From: Ottelia alismoides
Lineage: Eukaryota > Streptophyta > Magnoliopsida > Alismatales > Hydrocharitaceae
Assembly (NCBI GenBank): GCA_037367405.1
Contig: JAZKJV010010133.1
Coordinates: 62,001-126,000, forward strand
DNA: 64,000 bases
Direction of reading: 5' to 3'
The translations under genes and the position numbers were made by a program. Of the stretch, positions 34,157 through 46,990 are shown one piece after another. The notes beneath the pieces were generated by a model, which saw only the letters and a list, made by a program, of their open reading frames with translations, did no database searches and was not told the DNA's origin. Every line of letters begins with the position of its first letter. Positions within the stretch are counted from its first letter, which is position 1.

Positions 34157-35589
34157 AATGAACTCTAGTGGATTTTGAATTTCAAATATGGCGTAGATCA
34201 ATGCATGGTTGGTGGAATGGTTAGGCTGGCGATCGAGAGGATTGAATGAGCGACACTAATGGAGAAGAGAGCAGGAGCAGTTAGAGGAAGATATGTGGGA
34301 GAAATGGGTGAAGGAACGACAAACACGAGATCAGTGGGAGTTAGGTGCAGGCTGAACAGTTGACCCGGGTCAACCAATCAGAATGTGCGGGGGAAACAGA
34401 CAAAATACAGCAGACAACAAAAAATCAATAAAATGTTAAATAATTTAAATAAAATCGAAAATGAATTTATTTAATTAAATAATGTAAGTAAAAAATGTTA
34501 AGAATAAATTAAAGTTAATTTTAGTTTTTAATTAAATAAATAATGTATATACAAGGGTTAAAATAAATACAAGGTGTTATTTGTAAGTATGTACACATAT
34601 ATATACAAAACTTTGATTTTTAATTAATTATTTGTACTAATATATACATAATTTAATATTTTATTTATTTATAATATTTTACAATGGTTTTAATAGTACT
34701 TTTATTTGATTTTTAGGAATTAATTTATTAGGTCAATTAAATATGTATAAGTACAATATATACATGATGATACATATACAATATATATGATTTTATTTTT
34801 GTTGATTTTTTATTTTGTGATTTTTATTTGTATTTTTTATGAGTTAAATACAATATTCACAATTAATAAAAATGTAATATCCACAAATCTGCATAAAATA
34901 AATAATAATATACATAATGAATATAGGTATAATATACAATAGTACCCAGTTGGCCACATTTCACACTTTAGCTCTGAATTTTATGAAGTATCCTCCATTT
35001 TAAAGATAAATTAATCTGGAGTAGGATGAAAGTGAGTTTGATGAATTTGGCATTCAGATGGAGAATATATTGATCTTGAAAGTTTGTTCTTTGTGGCTTT
35101 TGGGAGTTATGTAATTTACACAATATATACACATTTTTATAACATTTTTTATTATTTACAAAATAATTTTATTCAAAAATTTAAGAAGAATTAATTTTTA
35201 TTTATAAATAATTTGGTGATGAATAAATTAATGAAAGAATGTGTGTTATATACAATAATGTACATATGGTGAATATATACATGCGACAACGAATTTTCTA
35301 GATTTTAGGCCTTATCTCCCCCTACTTTATTCCTTGTCGATCAAGTCAAGTCTTGCCCTTCTCTCGGGGTTTGATTCAGCCTGTCGCTATTGCATATATA
35401 AAGTTTTTTTATTTTCTTTCATTTTCCTTTATTATTTATATATTTATTTTAGATTAAAATAGTGATAAATATACAATATTTACACCTGAGTTGGAGGTAG
35501 TAAAAGAATGAATTTAGTGATATTTACAGGTGTTTTATAAGAGATTTTAAGCTAAACTAAAGGAATAAAGATGATGAAATGTAGATTCA

Positions 35590-36198
35590 TGAATTTCCCA
35601 CTTATTTTTAGCCTAGTTGCAATTTCTCATGTAATATGGATGTAATAAAGGTAAAAAGGAGATCCCAGATCTTGCTAGAGATATAGTGGCAAGTATATCT
35701 CTTGCTTTAAAAGTTTAATAAGGGAATGGATTTTCAGAGATTAAAAGGCAAAGACTAATTTTATTAAAAATCCTTAAAAAGAATTTAAATTTGAATATAT
35801 CATTATTTATATGTTATAATATCGTGTATTATTAATCTTAGATATGAAATCCACGAGCCCGCTCAACAGACTTACGAATGTCAACTAGTTGACTAGACTA
35901 TTCAGGATGACTCCATAATTTGGAACTTGTTCTTTCTTGGAGCACATCATCTATGTACTCACTAAGAACAAGCATGCAAACCCTACAACATTGGAAGAAA
36001 TTAAGTACAATGAAAAATATGATGAAGATTAATCATTGGCTAGGTCTAAATATTCCGTGGTCTTTATCCATTGTGCTTTAGAAGCAACATGTGGACATGG
36101 ACACAACCCAGAACATTATGCTAAATCTAAACGAGATGATGAAACAACAAAATTGCGAGAGGGTCATACGGTTTCACAAGGCAAAACAGCAGTCGATG
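35590..36198. other. Unassigned 0.6-kb segment between M1 and M2
   Basis: Lies between the outer end of the M1 LTR and the outer end of the M2 LTR, so it belongs to neither. An open stretch at 36036-36224 (+) contains HGHNPEHYAKSKRDDETTK, which I do not recognise; upstream codons in the same frame (NKHANPTTLEEIKYNEKYDE) suggest an older coding remnant. It could be host DNA or an even older element. Confidence 0.5.
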
Positions 36199-39100
36199 TG
36201 TTGACCACTCAAGAAAACCGCTAGATTCAACAATCAACCCACAATTAAATATCAAGCAATGAAAATACGGTGTGGATTAAAATTTATTTTTAACCATGCA
36301 ATAAGATGCATATAGTGATAAGCAGAGTAGGGTGTCGAACATGAGGAACATACGACGTAGCACTTTTATATTGTTTATAAATAAATAATATATATATATG
36401 TATATATAACTATGCATAATATTAGTCAAAATAATGTGTGTTTAAAACTTTTTCTAATTAATTATATATATATTGTTTTTAATTATATATGTATATATTA
36501 ATATATAATTTGTTTTTTCTTTTTATATGTTTATGTTTTTAATTTCTTTTTCTTTTAAATGTAAATAGGATATATATATATAATAATAGATCATAAAGAT
36601 AAAAATAGTACTAAAAATAACCAAAAAATGCAAAAAGAATTTTTATGGATTTTAGAGAATTTTGCTAATATATATTTTTTAAAAGCTAAAAATACCCTAA
36701 ATTAGGATTTTAATAAATATCCGAAATAGAAATGGAAATTAAAAATAGAAAACCAAGACCAACATTTTCCAAATAAATTTTAATTTATAAATACTAATAT
36801 AAAGAAAATTATAAAATAGAAAACATAATTTTTTAATTTTTAGGAATTTTATAAATTTTTATAACTGATTTTGGAAATTTTCATATTTTAAGCATCTTCT
36901 TTTTCTCTTTTTAGTGATTTTTTGTCTGAAGGTTAATAATACTTAAATAAGAATAATATATATTTTAAGAATATTTCAAGATGATTTTCTATTTTTTTTG
37001 CTTTTTTAAGACAAACAGGGATTGGCTGTGCATTATTAGATATTTAGGAAATAGGAAAGGGGTATAAAATGCAAATGTAAAATTATAGCATAATCAAGCA
37101 TGCATCCAGGTACCTACTCCTATTTTTTTGGTAAGTTTTGGAGCACGACAACTATTTTTAATAAATAGTATATTACAGTTAGGGGGCTACGTGCAATTTA
37201 TGCCAAAGTTTTTAAAATTCATAAAATATTTACAAGATTTCAAAGAAATTACAAAAAGCAGAGGGGTCTATGAAATTTACCCACTTATGCTCCCAAGATC
37301 CATCCATTCAGGAGTTGCCACGTGGTTGATCGTGTGGCTCCCTTCATGTACCGTTTCACGGGAAATCAACTGTCCATATTAGATCTAGACTATTGTTCTT
37401 GATCGAACGGTAATGAGGGGTGCAGCAAGAATACACATGAAAAATTATCGGTGAGCCTTGATCTCTTGTTTTTCTGGGCTCTGGTAGTATTTCTCTCCTC
37501 TGACAAGCCCAACATGTAGCTGGGCCTCCTCTGCATGCGGCTGCAGGGTCCAGGCGAGGCGAGAAGGAGCTAGATGCTCCGACAAAGTCGAGTCACCTAG
37601 AGTACTTCCAGGTGATCGTTGAAGTCCCAGAGGCATCAAAAGACCTGCAAGTCACAACCAAAAGACTCCTGGATGCGAGGGATATCTCCTTGACCCAAGG
37701 TATATACGCAATAATAAGGGATATAGAATGGAGAGGGGGGAGCTCCGGTGAGGTCGGCGGAGGGAGCTCCAACTCCTTGAATCTGGGCTTGATTCAAGGG
37801 GGTACCGAGGGGAATCAGTGGAGAACGTGAAAGGGAGCGAGGTGGAATGGGATTCGGGCAGATCGAAGGTCGGATCGCGATGATTTTGACCTGGAGCTTG
37901 AGCTCCAGGAATTGGGGCTTTTCATTTTGAGCGCAATTTGATTGATTTAACTACGAATTAAAGATGCAAAATGAAAATTAAACTATATAATTACCTAAAA
38001 ATGCGTAGAAAAGGGGCTCAACTGGCCAGAGAAGCCAGGAGCAGAACCAGCCGACGACGCTCCAACAGTGGGTTGGATTCACCTCCTCCGCTTGCTGTCC
38101 TCGCTGCAAACCATGCGCATCACCTTGTTGTCACAATGGAGAAGCTCATAGAAGTGATCTGAGGGGCTAAAGCTCGAAGAAGAGGGATCAAAAATCAAAA
38201 GAGGGCGGAGGGGTTATATTTATAGGCAAGATTTGAGGGAGTTTTTAGGAGCAATGGCATGAGATTGGTGGGAGGTTGGTGGGGTTTCAGTGATGAGCGA
38301 AGGTGAGGGACGAAGGGTCTACGAGAAGGTGGTGGTCACGAGGGTAATAAATGAAGGTGGAGGGATGGAGAAAATGGCAAAGGGGAGGTCAGCGTGAATT
38401 CTGACAAGCATCAGAAGAGATGCGGTACAATTGATCAAGGTCAACATTTGAAGGCATCTGGTTGGTCCACGTGGACCAACCAGGAAATTTCAAGGTAAAA
38501 ATACCTTGGAAAATAGATAATAAATAATAATTGATTTTATTATTTTTTGGTTAAAAAATGAAAAAATGTTTCTAATTTTTTGTAGTATTTCATGCACATA
38601 TTTATTTATTTTTAGAGGTGTTTATTTACAAGTTACTTTTAGGGTATATATAGGTATATTTACCTATGTTTTAGGTATTTTATTTTTTATTTTGTATTTT
38701 AAGTTTGATCATTTTATTTTCTTATTTTATATATTTTATAACATATTGTTATATATATAAATATATTTTTATGATATTTTTATGAAGTAATATATACACT
38801 TAATTAAATAGGAGTATAAGTACATGTATAAGTACATGTAATTTACATATGTATTTTATATAAGTATTTTATTTTAATGTTTTATTTGTATTTTGATTTT
38901 AGTTTCAATATGTACATATACTGCAAATAATATTTACAAAATTATATAAAAAATAAAATTATAAAAATAATAAAGAATAAACTAAATGATTATTTTAATT
39001 GGGTATATTATACAATAGGGTTCCAAAACCTAACTTTCACACCTTGACTCCAAAAAATATGAAACTACCTTCATTAAATATATTATTAAAAGTTATATAC

Positions 39101-39648
39101 AATTAAAGGTTATTTTGATACATTTTGAGTTTTTATTCGGGAGATATGAGTCTGTGAAGTTTGGGTTTAATGATTTTATTCAGACTGCAGTGTGTATTAT
39201 TTTTGTACAAATTCAATTTTATATTTTTCTATACATTATTATCTACAACGTTAATGTACAAAGTTTCTTTTATTAAGGTGTAAATAATAAAGAACAAAAT
39301 AGGTCCTAAAAAGTATTTATTAGCCTATTTTGTAGAGGGATTGGTCCCATATTTTATGTAGAATAAACTGCCCTATCTCTCCCTACTTTATTCCTGGTCG
39401 ACTAAGTCATCATGATGACTGAGTATCGGGGGCTATGGTCACTTCATTGTCCTTGACACTTTGTTCTTTTTATTTTCTTTCCTTTATTCTTTTATTTTGG
39501 TAATAAATACTATATACATACAATATTTTATACAGTATTTGGAACAAATTAATGAATGTTTATTTTGACAAATTAACGATACATTCATGCATTTAGCTAG
39601 GGTTAAAAGGCTAAAATGAAAGAATAAAGGTGATGAAATGGAGATTCA
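36199..39648 (-). mobile_element. 3' LTR of M2
   Basis: On the minus strand it runs from TGAATCTCCATTTCATCACC at 39648 to the TGTTGA complement at 36199, 3450 bp. It follows directly on a polypurine tract. The U3 motif GAATAAAGTAGGGAGAGATA is at about 39375-39400, the TATA box at 38217, and the GC-rich half at 37280-38480. CGATG at 36194-36198 is the candidate target duplication; its partner lies beyond the window. Confidence 0.8.
38217..38225 (-). promoter_or_regulatory. TATA box of M2 3' LTR
   Basis: Minus strand CTATAAATATAACCCC; same position and sequence as the M1 box. The related segment S has only TAATAAATA there (about 49215). Confidence 0.6.
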
Positions 39649-39664
39649 ATCCCCCCTATACTTG
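39649..39664 (-). promoter_or_regulatory. Polypurine tract of M2
   Basis: Minus strand CAAGTATAGGGGGGAT immediately before the LTR start. It is the same AAGTATAGGGGG string that ends each palindrome of the array. Confidence 0.8.
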
Positions 39665-41986
39665 CCTTTGCTAGTCCCTAGCAAACACTTATGCATATAA
39701 GTGCGGAGAAGAAGAAAATTAAGAAAATAAAAAGAAAGACCTTGGAATAATTATCGACTTTTAAACTTGTCTTAATAATGTCAAAATTTGGAGCTCAGAG
39801 AAGACCTTGGGATTAGTGTTCGGAATCACTTAGAGGTCAAGATTTGTGACACAACAACCTTTAGGTTCCATACTACTATTATTCAGTCCAATTCACAGCC
39901 AGGTCAAAACCATCCTCTCAGTCGCATACTCTTGCTACTTTGAAATGATAGAACCATGTGTTTGAAATTGTTTAGCTCTCCCCAGACAAAACCATTGAAC
40001 CACTAGGATGTCTGCTCTTCTGATAACTCATCCTTGTGGAGTCAGATATTTCCTTCTAAGGTCAGGTGCTTCCAGTCTTTACAATCGAATGGGATATGAA
40101 GTTTGAAGAATGGGAAGAGAAGGGGGAATGGACCAATGTAGTCTTCATTCCTGCGTGAAGTCGGTCAGTGTAACCAGATCTTCACCAAGAAGCAGGCCTT
40201 TTCTAAAGCTCATATTGTGGAGTTTTTGGTCAAAGGCTTCTTTGGATATTTTTGTTGACATTGCATAGCTTATGCTTTCTTGTTTTTGCCCTTGTGGATA
40301 TATCATCTTTTGTTCCACCCACTATTTTGCAGTCTTAGAAAAAGTTGCACCGGTAGATCATCCCTCATTTGAATCATTAATTTTATCCATCTCCAGTCTT
40401 TAAATATCATTATTATCAGACAAAGTGGGTTAGAGTACCGGCATCGACAATCCCCAAGAATGGTTCCTAAGCCACCCTTGACGAAGCGGCCTTGCATCGT
40501 TCCAACTTAGACCTCAAGATTTTTCAATAGTCCATCTAGGTTGAGATAAGTGTTAGATGTGAGGTTCCAGTCAAGTCACTGTCTCAAGAGTTGTACGGAT
40601 GATATGAAGGGTTCTATTTAGGCACATTGAACTGACTGATAAAAATAATCTTATGGAATCCAAAGAATTAAGTAAAGGTGGCCTGAAGTATCTCCAATTC
40701 CAGTCCTCAATGGGTTCCTCTAAAATTAGGTGTATTAAGGTCTACATAAAGCTTTAATCTTCAGACGTCTGCCTTTGTTTCTAGTGCTAGCCTCTCACAG
40801 CTGCTACCATGGATCTTCTGATCGTCTCAGACGCACTTTTGCTTCCTGAGTGCTTCTCCTTCGAAGTCTAATCCGGGTGTCCTTTTCACGACTCAAACCC
40901 CTCAAGCTTCATAAGAGAAGCCCACCTCGCCCCCTTTTTCACCTAGGTCCAAAAAGAGATAATAGTAGTCCCAAATATATGGCCCTACAGAGAAAGTCTC
41001 TCCCCCTTCCTTATTCTAATTGAAAGAGAGAGCCGACTAAAGAGTTCTTTGAGGCATACTTCCAGTGCAGGCTGATTGTTGGTCTTTTTTCTCTGAGACC
41101 TCTGACTGTCCTAGTTGGTCTGGTTCAATTGCCTAGAATACTCCGAAAAAGGTTCATGCTATGTACAATGCAGGAAAATGTTTTTGTGAAGAAATTCTCA
41201 GACTTTTGATATTTTTATGGATTTTTTAAAAGATGATGCAAATGTAGAGTTTTTAGTTTTTTTAAGTTTTGAAAATGTTTTTGGTATTTTGGTTTTGCAA
41301 ATGTTGTTGTGGTTTGCAAACAAAAAATTTCGACAAAGAAAATATGTACAACTATTTACAAGGGGATGCATCTTATATTTACAAGAGTTAGGGATTTTGA
41401 GGATTTACGAAGGATAAGTGATCATTTTTATAGCTATACAACTATATACAATTAAACAATATGAATGTGATGTATATATATTCCTCAAACTTATTTGAAA
41501 ATCATTTTACAAATGCTTTTTTTAAAAACAATAGTATAAAATAAATTTTACGCATAATTTTACAAACATTTACACACATTTGAAAATCATTTTTAAAGGT
41601 TTTTCAAATAGTATATATAGATTTTTCAAAATATTTTTACAACCATTTTCCAAACATTTTAAAATAAATTTCAAACATTTTTATCTCACACAAAGAAAAG
41701 AAACTTTACAAATAAATATTTTACAAAGGTTGTAAACATTTTACAAAATATTTTTCAAATAGTTTTCAAAATATTTTTCAATTAGATTTTCACACTATTT
41801 TCCAAATATTTTGTAAAGCATTTTCACCTGATTTATTAGTAAGTACATCCGAAAAAAATTGAGGAACAATAAACATCATTTTTATTAAGTAATTTAGTGA
41901 ATTTGTATATATATAGTGTTTTAGCCTTATTATTGAAAATACGAAAAATATGAGTTATGGCTAAAATATATACAACGTATATATTG
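39665..41986 (-). other. Internal 3' tail of M2, non-coding
   Basis: Contains the shared tail block at about 40540-40745 (minus strand AGAGGAACCCATTGAGGAC-like, then CTTAATTCTTTGGATTCC) and the hairpin pair at 40131-40175. 41160-41830 is AT-rich with repeated ATTTTACAAA/TTTTCAAA words. Short frames of under 70 codons carry no recognisable motif. Confidence 0.6.
40131..40175 (-). other. Paired hairpins with TACACTG-like loop (M2)
   Basis: On the minus strand hairpin 1 is GGT, loop TACACTG, ACC (40163-40175) and hairpin 2 is GAC, loop TACATTG, GTC (40131-40143). The stems are short here, but the loops and the C/T-G closing positions match P1 and P3. Confidence 0.5.
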
Positions 41987-42354
41987 ACCCCCCCTATACT
42001 TAGCTTGAGATATGTCCTCATAGATCTAAGAGAAAGGAAGACATAACTCATACTAAATATTGAAAAGTCTATACTACAACGAGTAAAGAATAGGAAGTCG
42101 GTTGTCCCCCTATACTTAGGATCAATTAATCCTAAGTATAGCAGTCCGTATACAAATGTAGGGAGGGTTGAGGGTGGGAAACGAATTAATGAATAACTTA
42201 ACGACTCGGTCTATCTCCACCTATACTTAGGGTAAAATATCCCTAAGTATAGAAAGAATGTCAAAAGTTGAGGAGACGGGAAAGGGATCAAAGATTGAGC
42301 ACCCGAATGCATTCATTCCCACTATACTTAGGATGAAGAATACCCTAAGTATAG
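41987..42354 (-). repeat. Palindrome array with polypurine ends (M2)
   Basis: Three short palindromes (42318-42354, 42215-42252, 42106-42141) and the long one (41987-42062) in minus-strand order. Arms include GGAT/ATCC and GGG/CCC forms. The plus strand shows CCCCCTATACTTAGG, the complement of the polypurine ends. The outer arm of the long palindrome has decayed (CTAAATATTG). Confidence 0.85.
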
Positions 42355-42443
42355 CAATGATGTCTGGGATAAATGCGACTTTTCGGAATAATCAAATAAT
42401 AAAGAATGAAAAGAAGAAAAAAGGAAAAGAAATAAATGATTAA

Positions 42444-43800
42444 CTATTCAAAAATGTTTTTGCTAGCCTCATCTATGTGAGTGGATGATGTGGATGTGAG
42501 TTCTTCTTCGTGGACCACCTGAATTGAATCGACCACAGACAGAAATGTATCATGTTTGAGATAAGGCTTCAAAAGTTGTCCGTTGATCACGAATGGCTAT
42601 GCGCCAGTTGACAGACCAGATATGACGATACTTCCATTATCATGTACATGTTTTACTATGAAAGGCCCTGTCCACTTGCTCTTCAATTTCCCTGGGAATA
42701 GTTTGAGCTTTGCATCAAACAACAAAACTTTCTATCTTGGCTCGAAGGTCTTGCGGCGGACGTGCTTGGCATGCCACTTCTTGACCTTTTCTTTATACAT
42801 TAGGCTGTTGTCATATGCATACTCACGGAATTCAAGGAGCTGATTCAGGTCCAACTTTCTGTTCTGTCCTCCCTTCTTGGAATACAAATTACAGATGTTG
42901 ATTGCCCATAATTATTTGTGAATAAGTTCCACGGGCATATGGCATGGCTTGTCGTATACTAGGCGGTAGAGAGACATTTTTAACAGTGACTTGTACATGG
43001 TCCGATAGGCCCACAATACTGAATCCAACAGTTGCGACCAATTCTTCCTGTTGGGGTGTACGAGTTTCTGCAATATTGTCTTTGTATCCCTATTTGAACA
43101 TTCATCCAGGACATTGGACTATGGTTGGTATGGAGAGGTGACACGATGTTCTATGCAGATTTCTTGTGTCATCTTCTTCACCTCTCTGGTTACTAAGTGG
43201 CTACCCCAATCAGATATAAATATTTTAGGGATCTCGAACCCTGCAATGATGAGATCTTTTAGAAACCAACAGACAGTATGACTGTCAACGGTTAAGGTTG
43301 GGATAGCCTCCACCCAACAGCTTACATAATCAACGACGAGCAGAATGTACTTGAATCCCTAGCTGTTAGGGAATGGGCCCATGAAGTCAATGTCCCAAGC
43401 ATCAAACACGTCTAAAATCTGAATGTATTTCAGGGGCACTGTATCTATCATTCCAATGGTAATGCCCAATCTCTGACAGTTAGTGCAATGCTTGATAAAG
43501 TCTTCTGCGTCTTTGAATAGAGTCAGCCACCAAAGGCCGCATTGTAAAACTTTGCAGCCGTTCTTCTTCCAGACTGGTGTCCTCCTGATTCTCTAGAGTG
43601 GCAATGCTCGAGGATACCATAGACTTCCTCCTGAGGAATGCATCTTCTCCAGATGTAGTTTGCTTCCTCTCGAAATAGATAAGAATCCTCCCACTGATAG
43701 AAATGGATATCTGACAAGAACTTGTCTCTTTTCAGCTTAGACCAATCTTGTGGAGTTTTCTTAGATACAAGATAGTTCACAATATCGGCGAACCAAGGGA
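42444..43800 (-). pseudogene. Integrase of M2
   Basis: HHCC region: ILEHCHSRESGGHQSGR in the open frame 43523-43780. Core: ISDWGSHLVTREVKK carries the second catalytic Asp (43119-43313), with Trp replacing the usual first Gly after it. C-terminal domain ends at a TAG at 42444 after a GQLLKPYL-like motif and a Ser/Thr-rich tail. Several stops separate the blocks. Homologous along its length to M1 and P2; no chromodomain. Confidence 0.85.
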
Positions 43801-43854
43801 GCGAGGTAGTTGACAGGATGGCTTCATCTGGAAAAGTCTATGTGATCGGCAATA

Positions 43855-44300
43855 GGCTCTGCTCAAGAGTGTCTGGCTCTGGTAATCTTGACAAGTGATT
43901 GGCCACAACGTTTTTAATTCCAGGTTTATCACGAATTTCAAGGCCAAATTCCTGGAGCAAAAGGATACATCTGATTAATCGTGGTTTGGCATCCTTCTTG
44001 GGTTATAAATACTTGATGGTTGAGTGATATGTATATAGTATAACCTTGGATCCAAGCAAATGGGATCTGAATTTCTCTAGGACAAATACTACTGCTAGTA
44101 GCTCTTTTTTAGTGTCAGTGTAGTTTCTTTATGCTTCATCGAGAGTTTTGCTGGCATAGTGAATAACAAATAGAATATGATCTCTCCTTTGTCCTAGAAC
44201 CGCCACAATGTCATAATCAGAAGAGTCTGTCATGATCTCAAATGGTAGAGACCAATCTGGAGGTTGAAGGATAGGGGCCTGAGTGATTATTTCTTTCAAC
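43855..44300 (-). pseudogene. RNase H of M2
   Basis: Recognised by homology to M1. [20 protein letters not shown] follows the site that normally reads Y-T-D-H. Here the codons give YTYH, so a catalytic Asp is lost. The block [13 protein letters not shown] ends the domain. A stop lies just before KKDAKP. Confidence 0.75.
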
Positions 44301-45250
44301 TTTGTAAAGACATGGAGGAATCTGTCATCTACAATAAAATATGCCCCTTGCTTAGAAGCTTGGTCAAGGGTCAGGCAATTTTGCTGAAATCTTTGATATA
44401 TCGTTGGTAGACACCGATGTGCCCTAAAAATGATCTGACCTGCTTCAAATTTATAGGTGGCTCTAGTTTTGAAAACACCTCCATCTTTGCAGGATCAACC
44501 TCCATGCCACGCTTTGAGATGACATGGCCGAGCACAATACCTTCAGTCACCATAAAATGGTTCTTCTCCCATGAGAGCACAAGGTTCACTTCACAGCATC
44601 TTTTCAGAACCCGGTCTAGATAAGATAAACACTGATCAAAGATGTCTCGTAGGATGAGAAATCATCCATGACGATCTCGAGAAAACTTCCAATCATATTT
44701 GCAAATACTGTGAACATACATCGTAGCAACGTCGTTGGAGCGTTCCATAACCCGAATGACATTCTACGGAAGGCATATGTCCCAAATAGACAGGTGAAGG
44801 TAGTCTTCTCTTGATCTACATGAGCAATGGCAACTTGATTATAACCAGAGTATCCATCCAAGAAACAGAAATATTCCTTCGCAGTCAGTCTTTCAACTAT
44901 CTGGTCGATGAAGGGGAGTGGAAAATGATAATTGTTGGTCGCTTATTTTAGATGTCTATAATCCACACAGATGCGCCATGATGTTGGAACTCTAGTTGCG
45001 ATCTCCTCTCCTTTATCATTCTTGATCATAGTGACCCCTGACTTCTTGGGCACAACATGCAAGGGACTTACCCATTTTGAGCTGGATATGGGATATATGA
45101 ATCCCGCATCACACCATTTCATGATTTCATTAATCACAACCTCCTAAAGGTTCAGATTCAATCAACACTGGAATTGACGGAGGGCTTACTATCTTCTTCA
45201 AGATATATGCAATGCGAGTACAATGAGGATCCCATGTAGATCTAAAATTT
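44301..45250 (-). pseudogene. Reverse transcriptase of M2
   Basis: Open blocks: IMKWCDAGFIYPISSSKWVS and CVDYRHLK (44943-45137); FLDGYSGYNQVAIAHVDQEK, TCLFGTYAFRRMSFGLWNAP and FLEIVMDDFSSY (44616-44861); VLGHVISKRGMEVDPAK and VRSFLGHIGVYQRYIKDFSK (44371-44589). The catalytic Asp residues of FLDGYSGY and VMDDF are kept. Stops lie near 44615 and 44943. The least damaged RT in the window. Confidence 0.9.
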
Positions 45251-45251
45251 T

Positions 45252-46200
45252 CTAGCATATGGCCTTATGGTTTTTTTCTAGAACCTCAAGCATACGAGAT
45301 TCTTGTTCCTTAGTTAGCTGTGAATTGATGATTACAGGGAACATGTTCAGTGCACCCGCGAGGAAGGCATACTTTATGTTTGCTGGAGGAAGTTTGAGCT
45401 CTGGTGGGAGTTGGTTCAGCTCAGTAGTGACTTCGTCTATTGTGCAGGGCGATGGTGTTAGGTCTTTCATCTGTAGCATGTCCACCATTGACACTGTAGG
45501 CTCTAAGTGTAGTATTGCACAAAATTCTTCGATAATTGAATATTGCTCACAGAAATTTTCAATGATGTCCTCTTGCTCTGCCAAGGACAGGTGGCCATGA
45601 ATGTATTCATTAGATAAGTCAACGAAAATCCCATCTTCAAGGACATCTGGGAATGCAATTGTGTTGTCCAAGCCTTCCTTTGTGGAGAGGAAAGCATGGG
45701 TTTCAATGTCATCCATGAATAGATTTGTATCGCGGATTTCGGCTAAAAAGTCACAGTCTTCTTCTTGTTGCTCTGCCGGCTCACTCTCGTCTGATGCACA
45801 TACTGGAGGTTTAGGCATTTGGATCATCTCAGTCGGCACTTTATCACTATTTGAACGGAATGTTATCTGTTTGGTGCCATAGTTTACCATTGCCTCTGCC
45901 GTTCAAAGGAACGACCATCCAAGGATTATCATATTATGTAGAAGAGGGGCTAAAGTGTTCATGTCCAGAACTATGAAGTCCGCAGGGAACTGAGTTCCCT
46001 GAATGGTGATGACGACATCTTCCAGGATTACTTGGGTCCTCTTATTGGATGTGTCTGCGAACTACAGAATCATTCTAGTGGACTTGAGCAGTCCTAACCC
46101 AAATTCCTTGAGCAGTGATATGGGCATCAGGTTGATTGAGGATCCACTATCCAATAAAGTTCAGTCGAGCTCTTGGTCAAACATCTAACATCTGACTAAA
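45252..46200 (-). pseudogene. Protease and protease-RT linker of M2
   Basis: The active site LLDSGSSINLMP is encoded with D-S-G at 46143-46151. The C-terminal strand reads MIILGWSFL followed by a stop (TGG to TGA/TAG type) before TAEAMVNYGTKQITF. The open frame 45252-45890 (212 codons) is the acidic linker (AEQQEEDCDFLAEIRD) ending in LPPANIKYAFLAGALNMFPV and LEVLEKNHKAIC, the standard lead-in to RT in Athila-like elements. Confidence 0.85.
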
Positions 46201-46990
46201 GGAGCTCCCATGTCCTTCTTTATTGGAAGATTGCTGATTGCATTTATTGTAGTCATGTTGAGAATGTGCTTCACATTTCTTCACGAGTTTTACGCAGTTG
46301 TCTCTTTGAGGCACATGCCTCCTTTAAACCTTTCTTGATGTTAGGCATGTACTTGATGGCTTTGAGAAGAGGCATTTCAAGAACAAAATTCTGAATGATT
46401 TCTACATCATCAGGGTCAGACAAGGAAGTTTTTAAATTTTTATTTTTTTTGGATTTTCTCATTTCATTAGGAAACATAATATGTACAGAATCAAAATAAA
46501 TATTAGAAATAGTGTTCTTATTTACAACAAAATCCGTCCCCACATCAGGTTGTACATATGTATGACTAAAATGAGCTGGGTCATCTAGGAAAGGAGGGCA
46601 TTCAAAATCTTCATGTGAGGCTCATTTGGCCGGCATCGGATCAACTGCAGGTGCAGTCTCCTCCAAGGCTAGCTGGCTGGTGCTTTGGCTGCTGTTGCTG
46701 GTGCTTTCTTTTCGGCCTTTTTACTTTTGCTGATTTTTTTGGATTTTTGGTGGTGCTTCTCCTCCTTCTTCTTCCTCACCCGATCTGGTTGCTAGTCCAA
46801 CTGATGTAGAAGAAGACGATGACTCCCATGTGGTTTCTTTATTCTTCCCCTTGCAAGTGGTTGCTGGCTACAAGGTCCTACTGCTCCTAAGAGTGAAAAC
46901 ATTAGATAAAAACACATCATGTGTATCTGACTCTCTAAGATCGGTGGGAACTTCACAGACTACCTGCTCTTTCTTATTAAAATTATTGGG
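46201..46990 (-). pseudogene. gag-protease spacer of M2
   Basis: Contains FVLEMPLLKAIKYMPNIKKG (46271-46543 frame), also found in M1, then a Lys/Glu/Ser-rich region. Broken by stops. A plus-strand frame rich in Leu and Phe (46615-46809) is a shadow. Confidence 0.6.

Larger units (their letters stand above)
31684..35589 (-). mobile_element. 5' LTR of M1
   Basis: On the minus strand it begins near 35589 with TGAATCTACATTTCATC and ends at 31684 with GGTTCAACA, about 3.9 kb. The start may extend to 35592 with a mutated terminal dinucleotide. It shares with P2 the U3 motif (35311-35345), the CCCTCGGGAATT-type end block (about 31850) and the GGGTTGCAACGACATTG string (about 31730). Longer than its relatives partly because of tandem repeats at 32482-32755. 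Confidence 0.8.

Noticed and set aside
42944..43281. Plus-strand frames opposite M2 integrase
   Set aside because: Shadows of the integrase homology on the minus strand.
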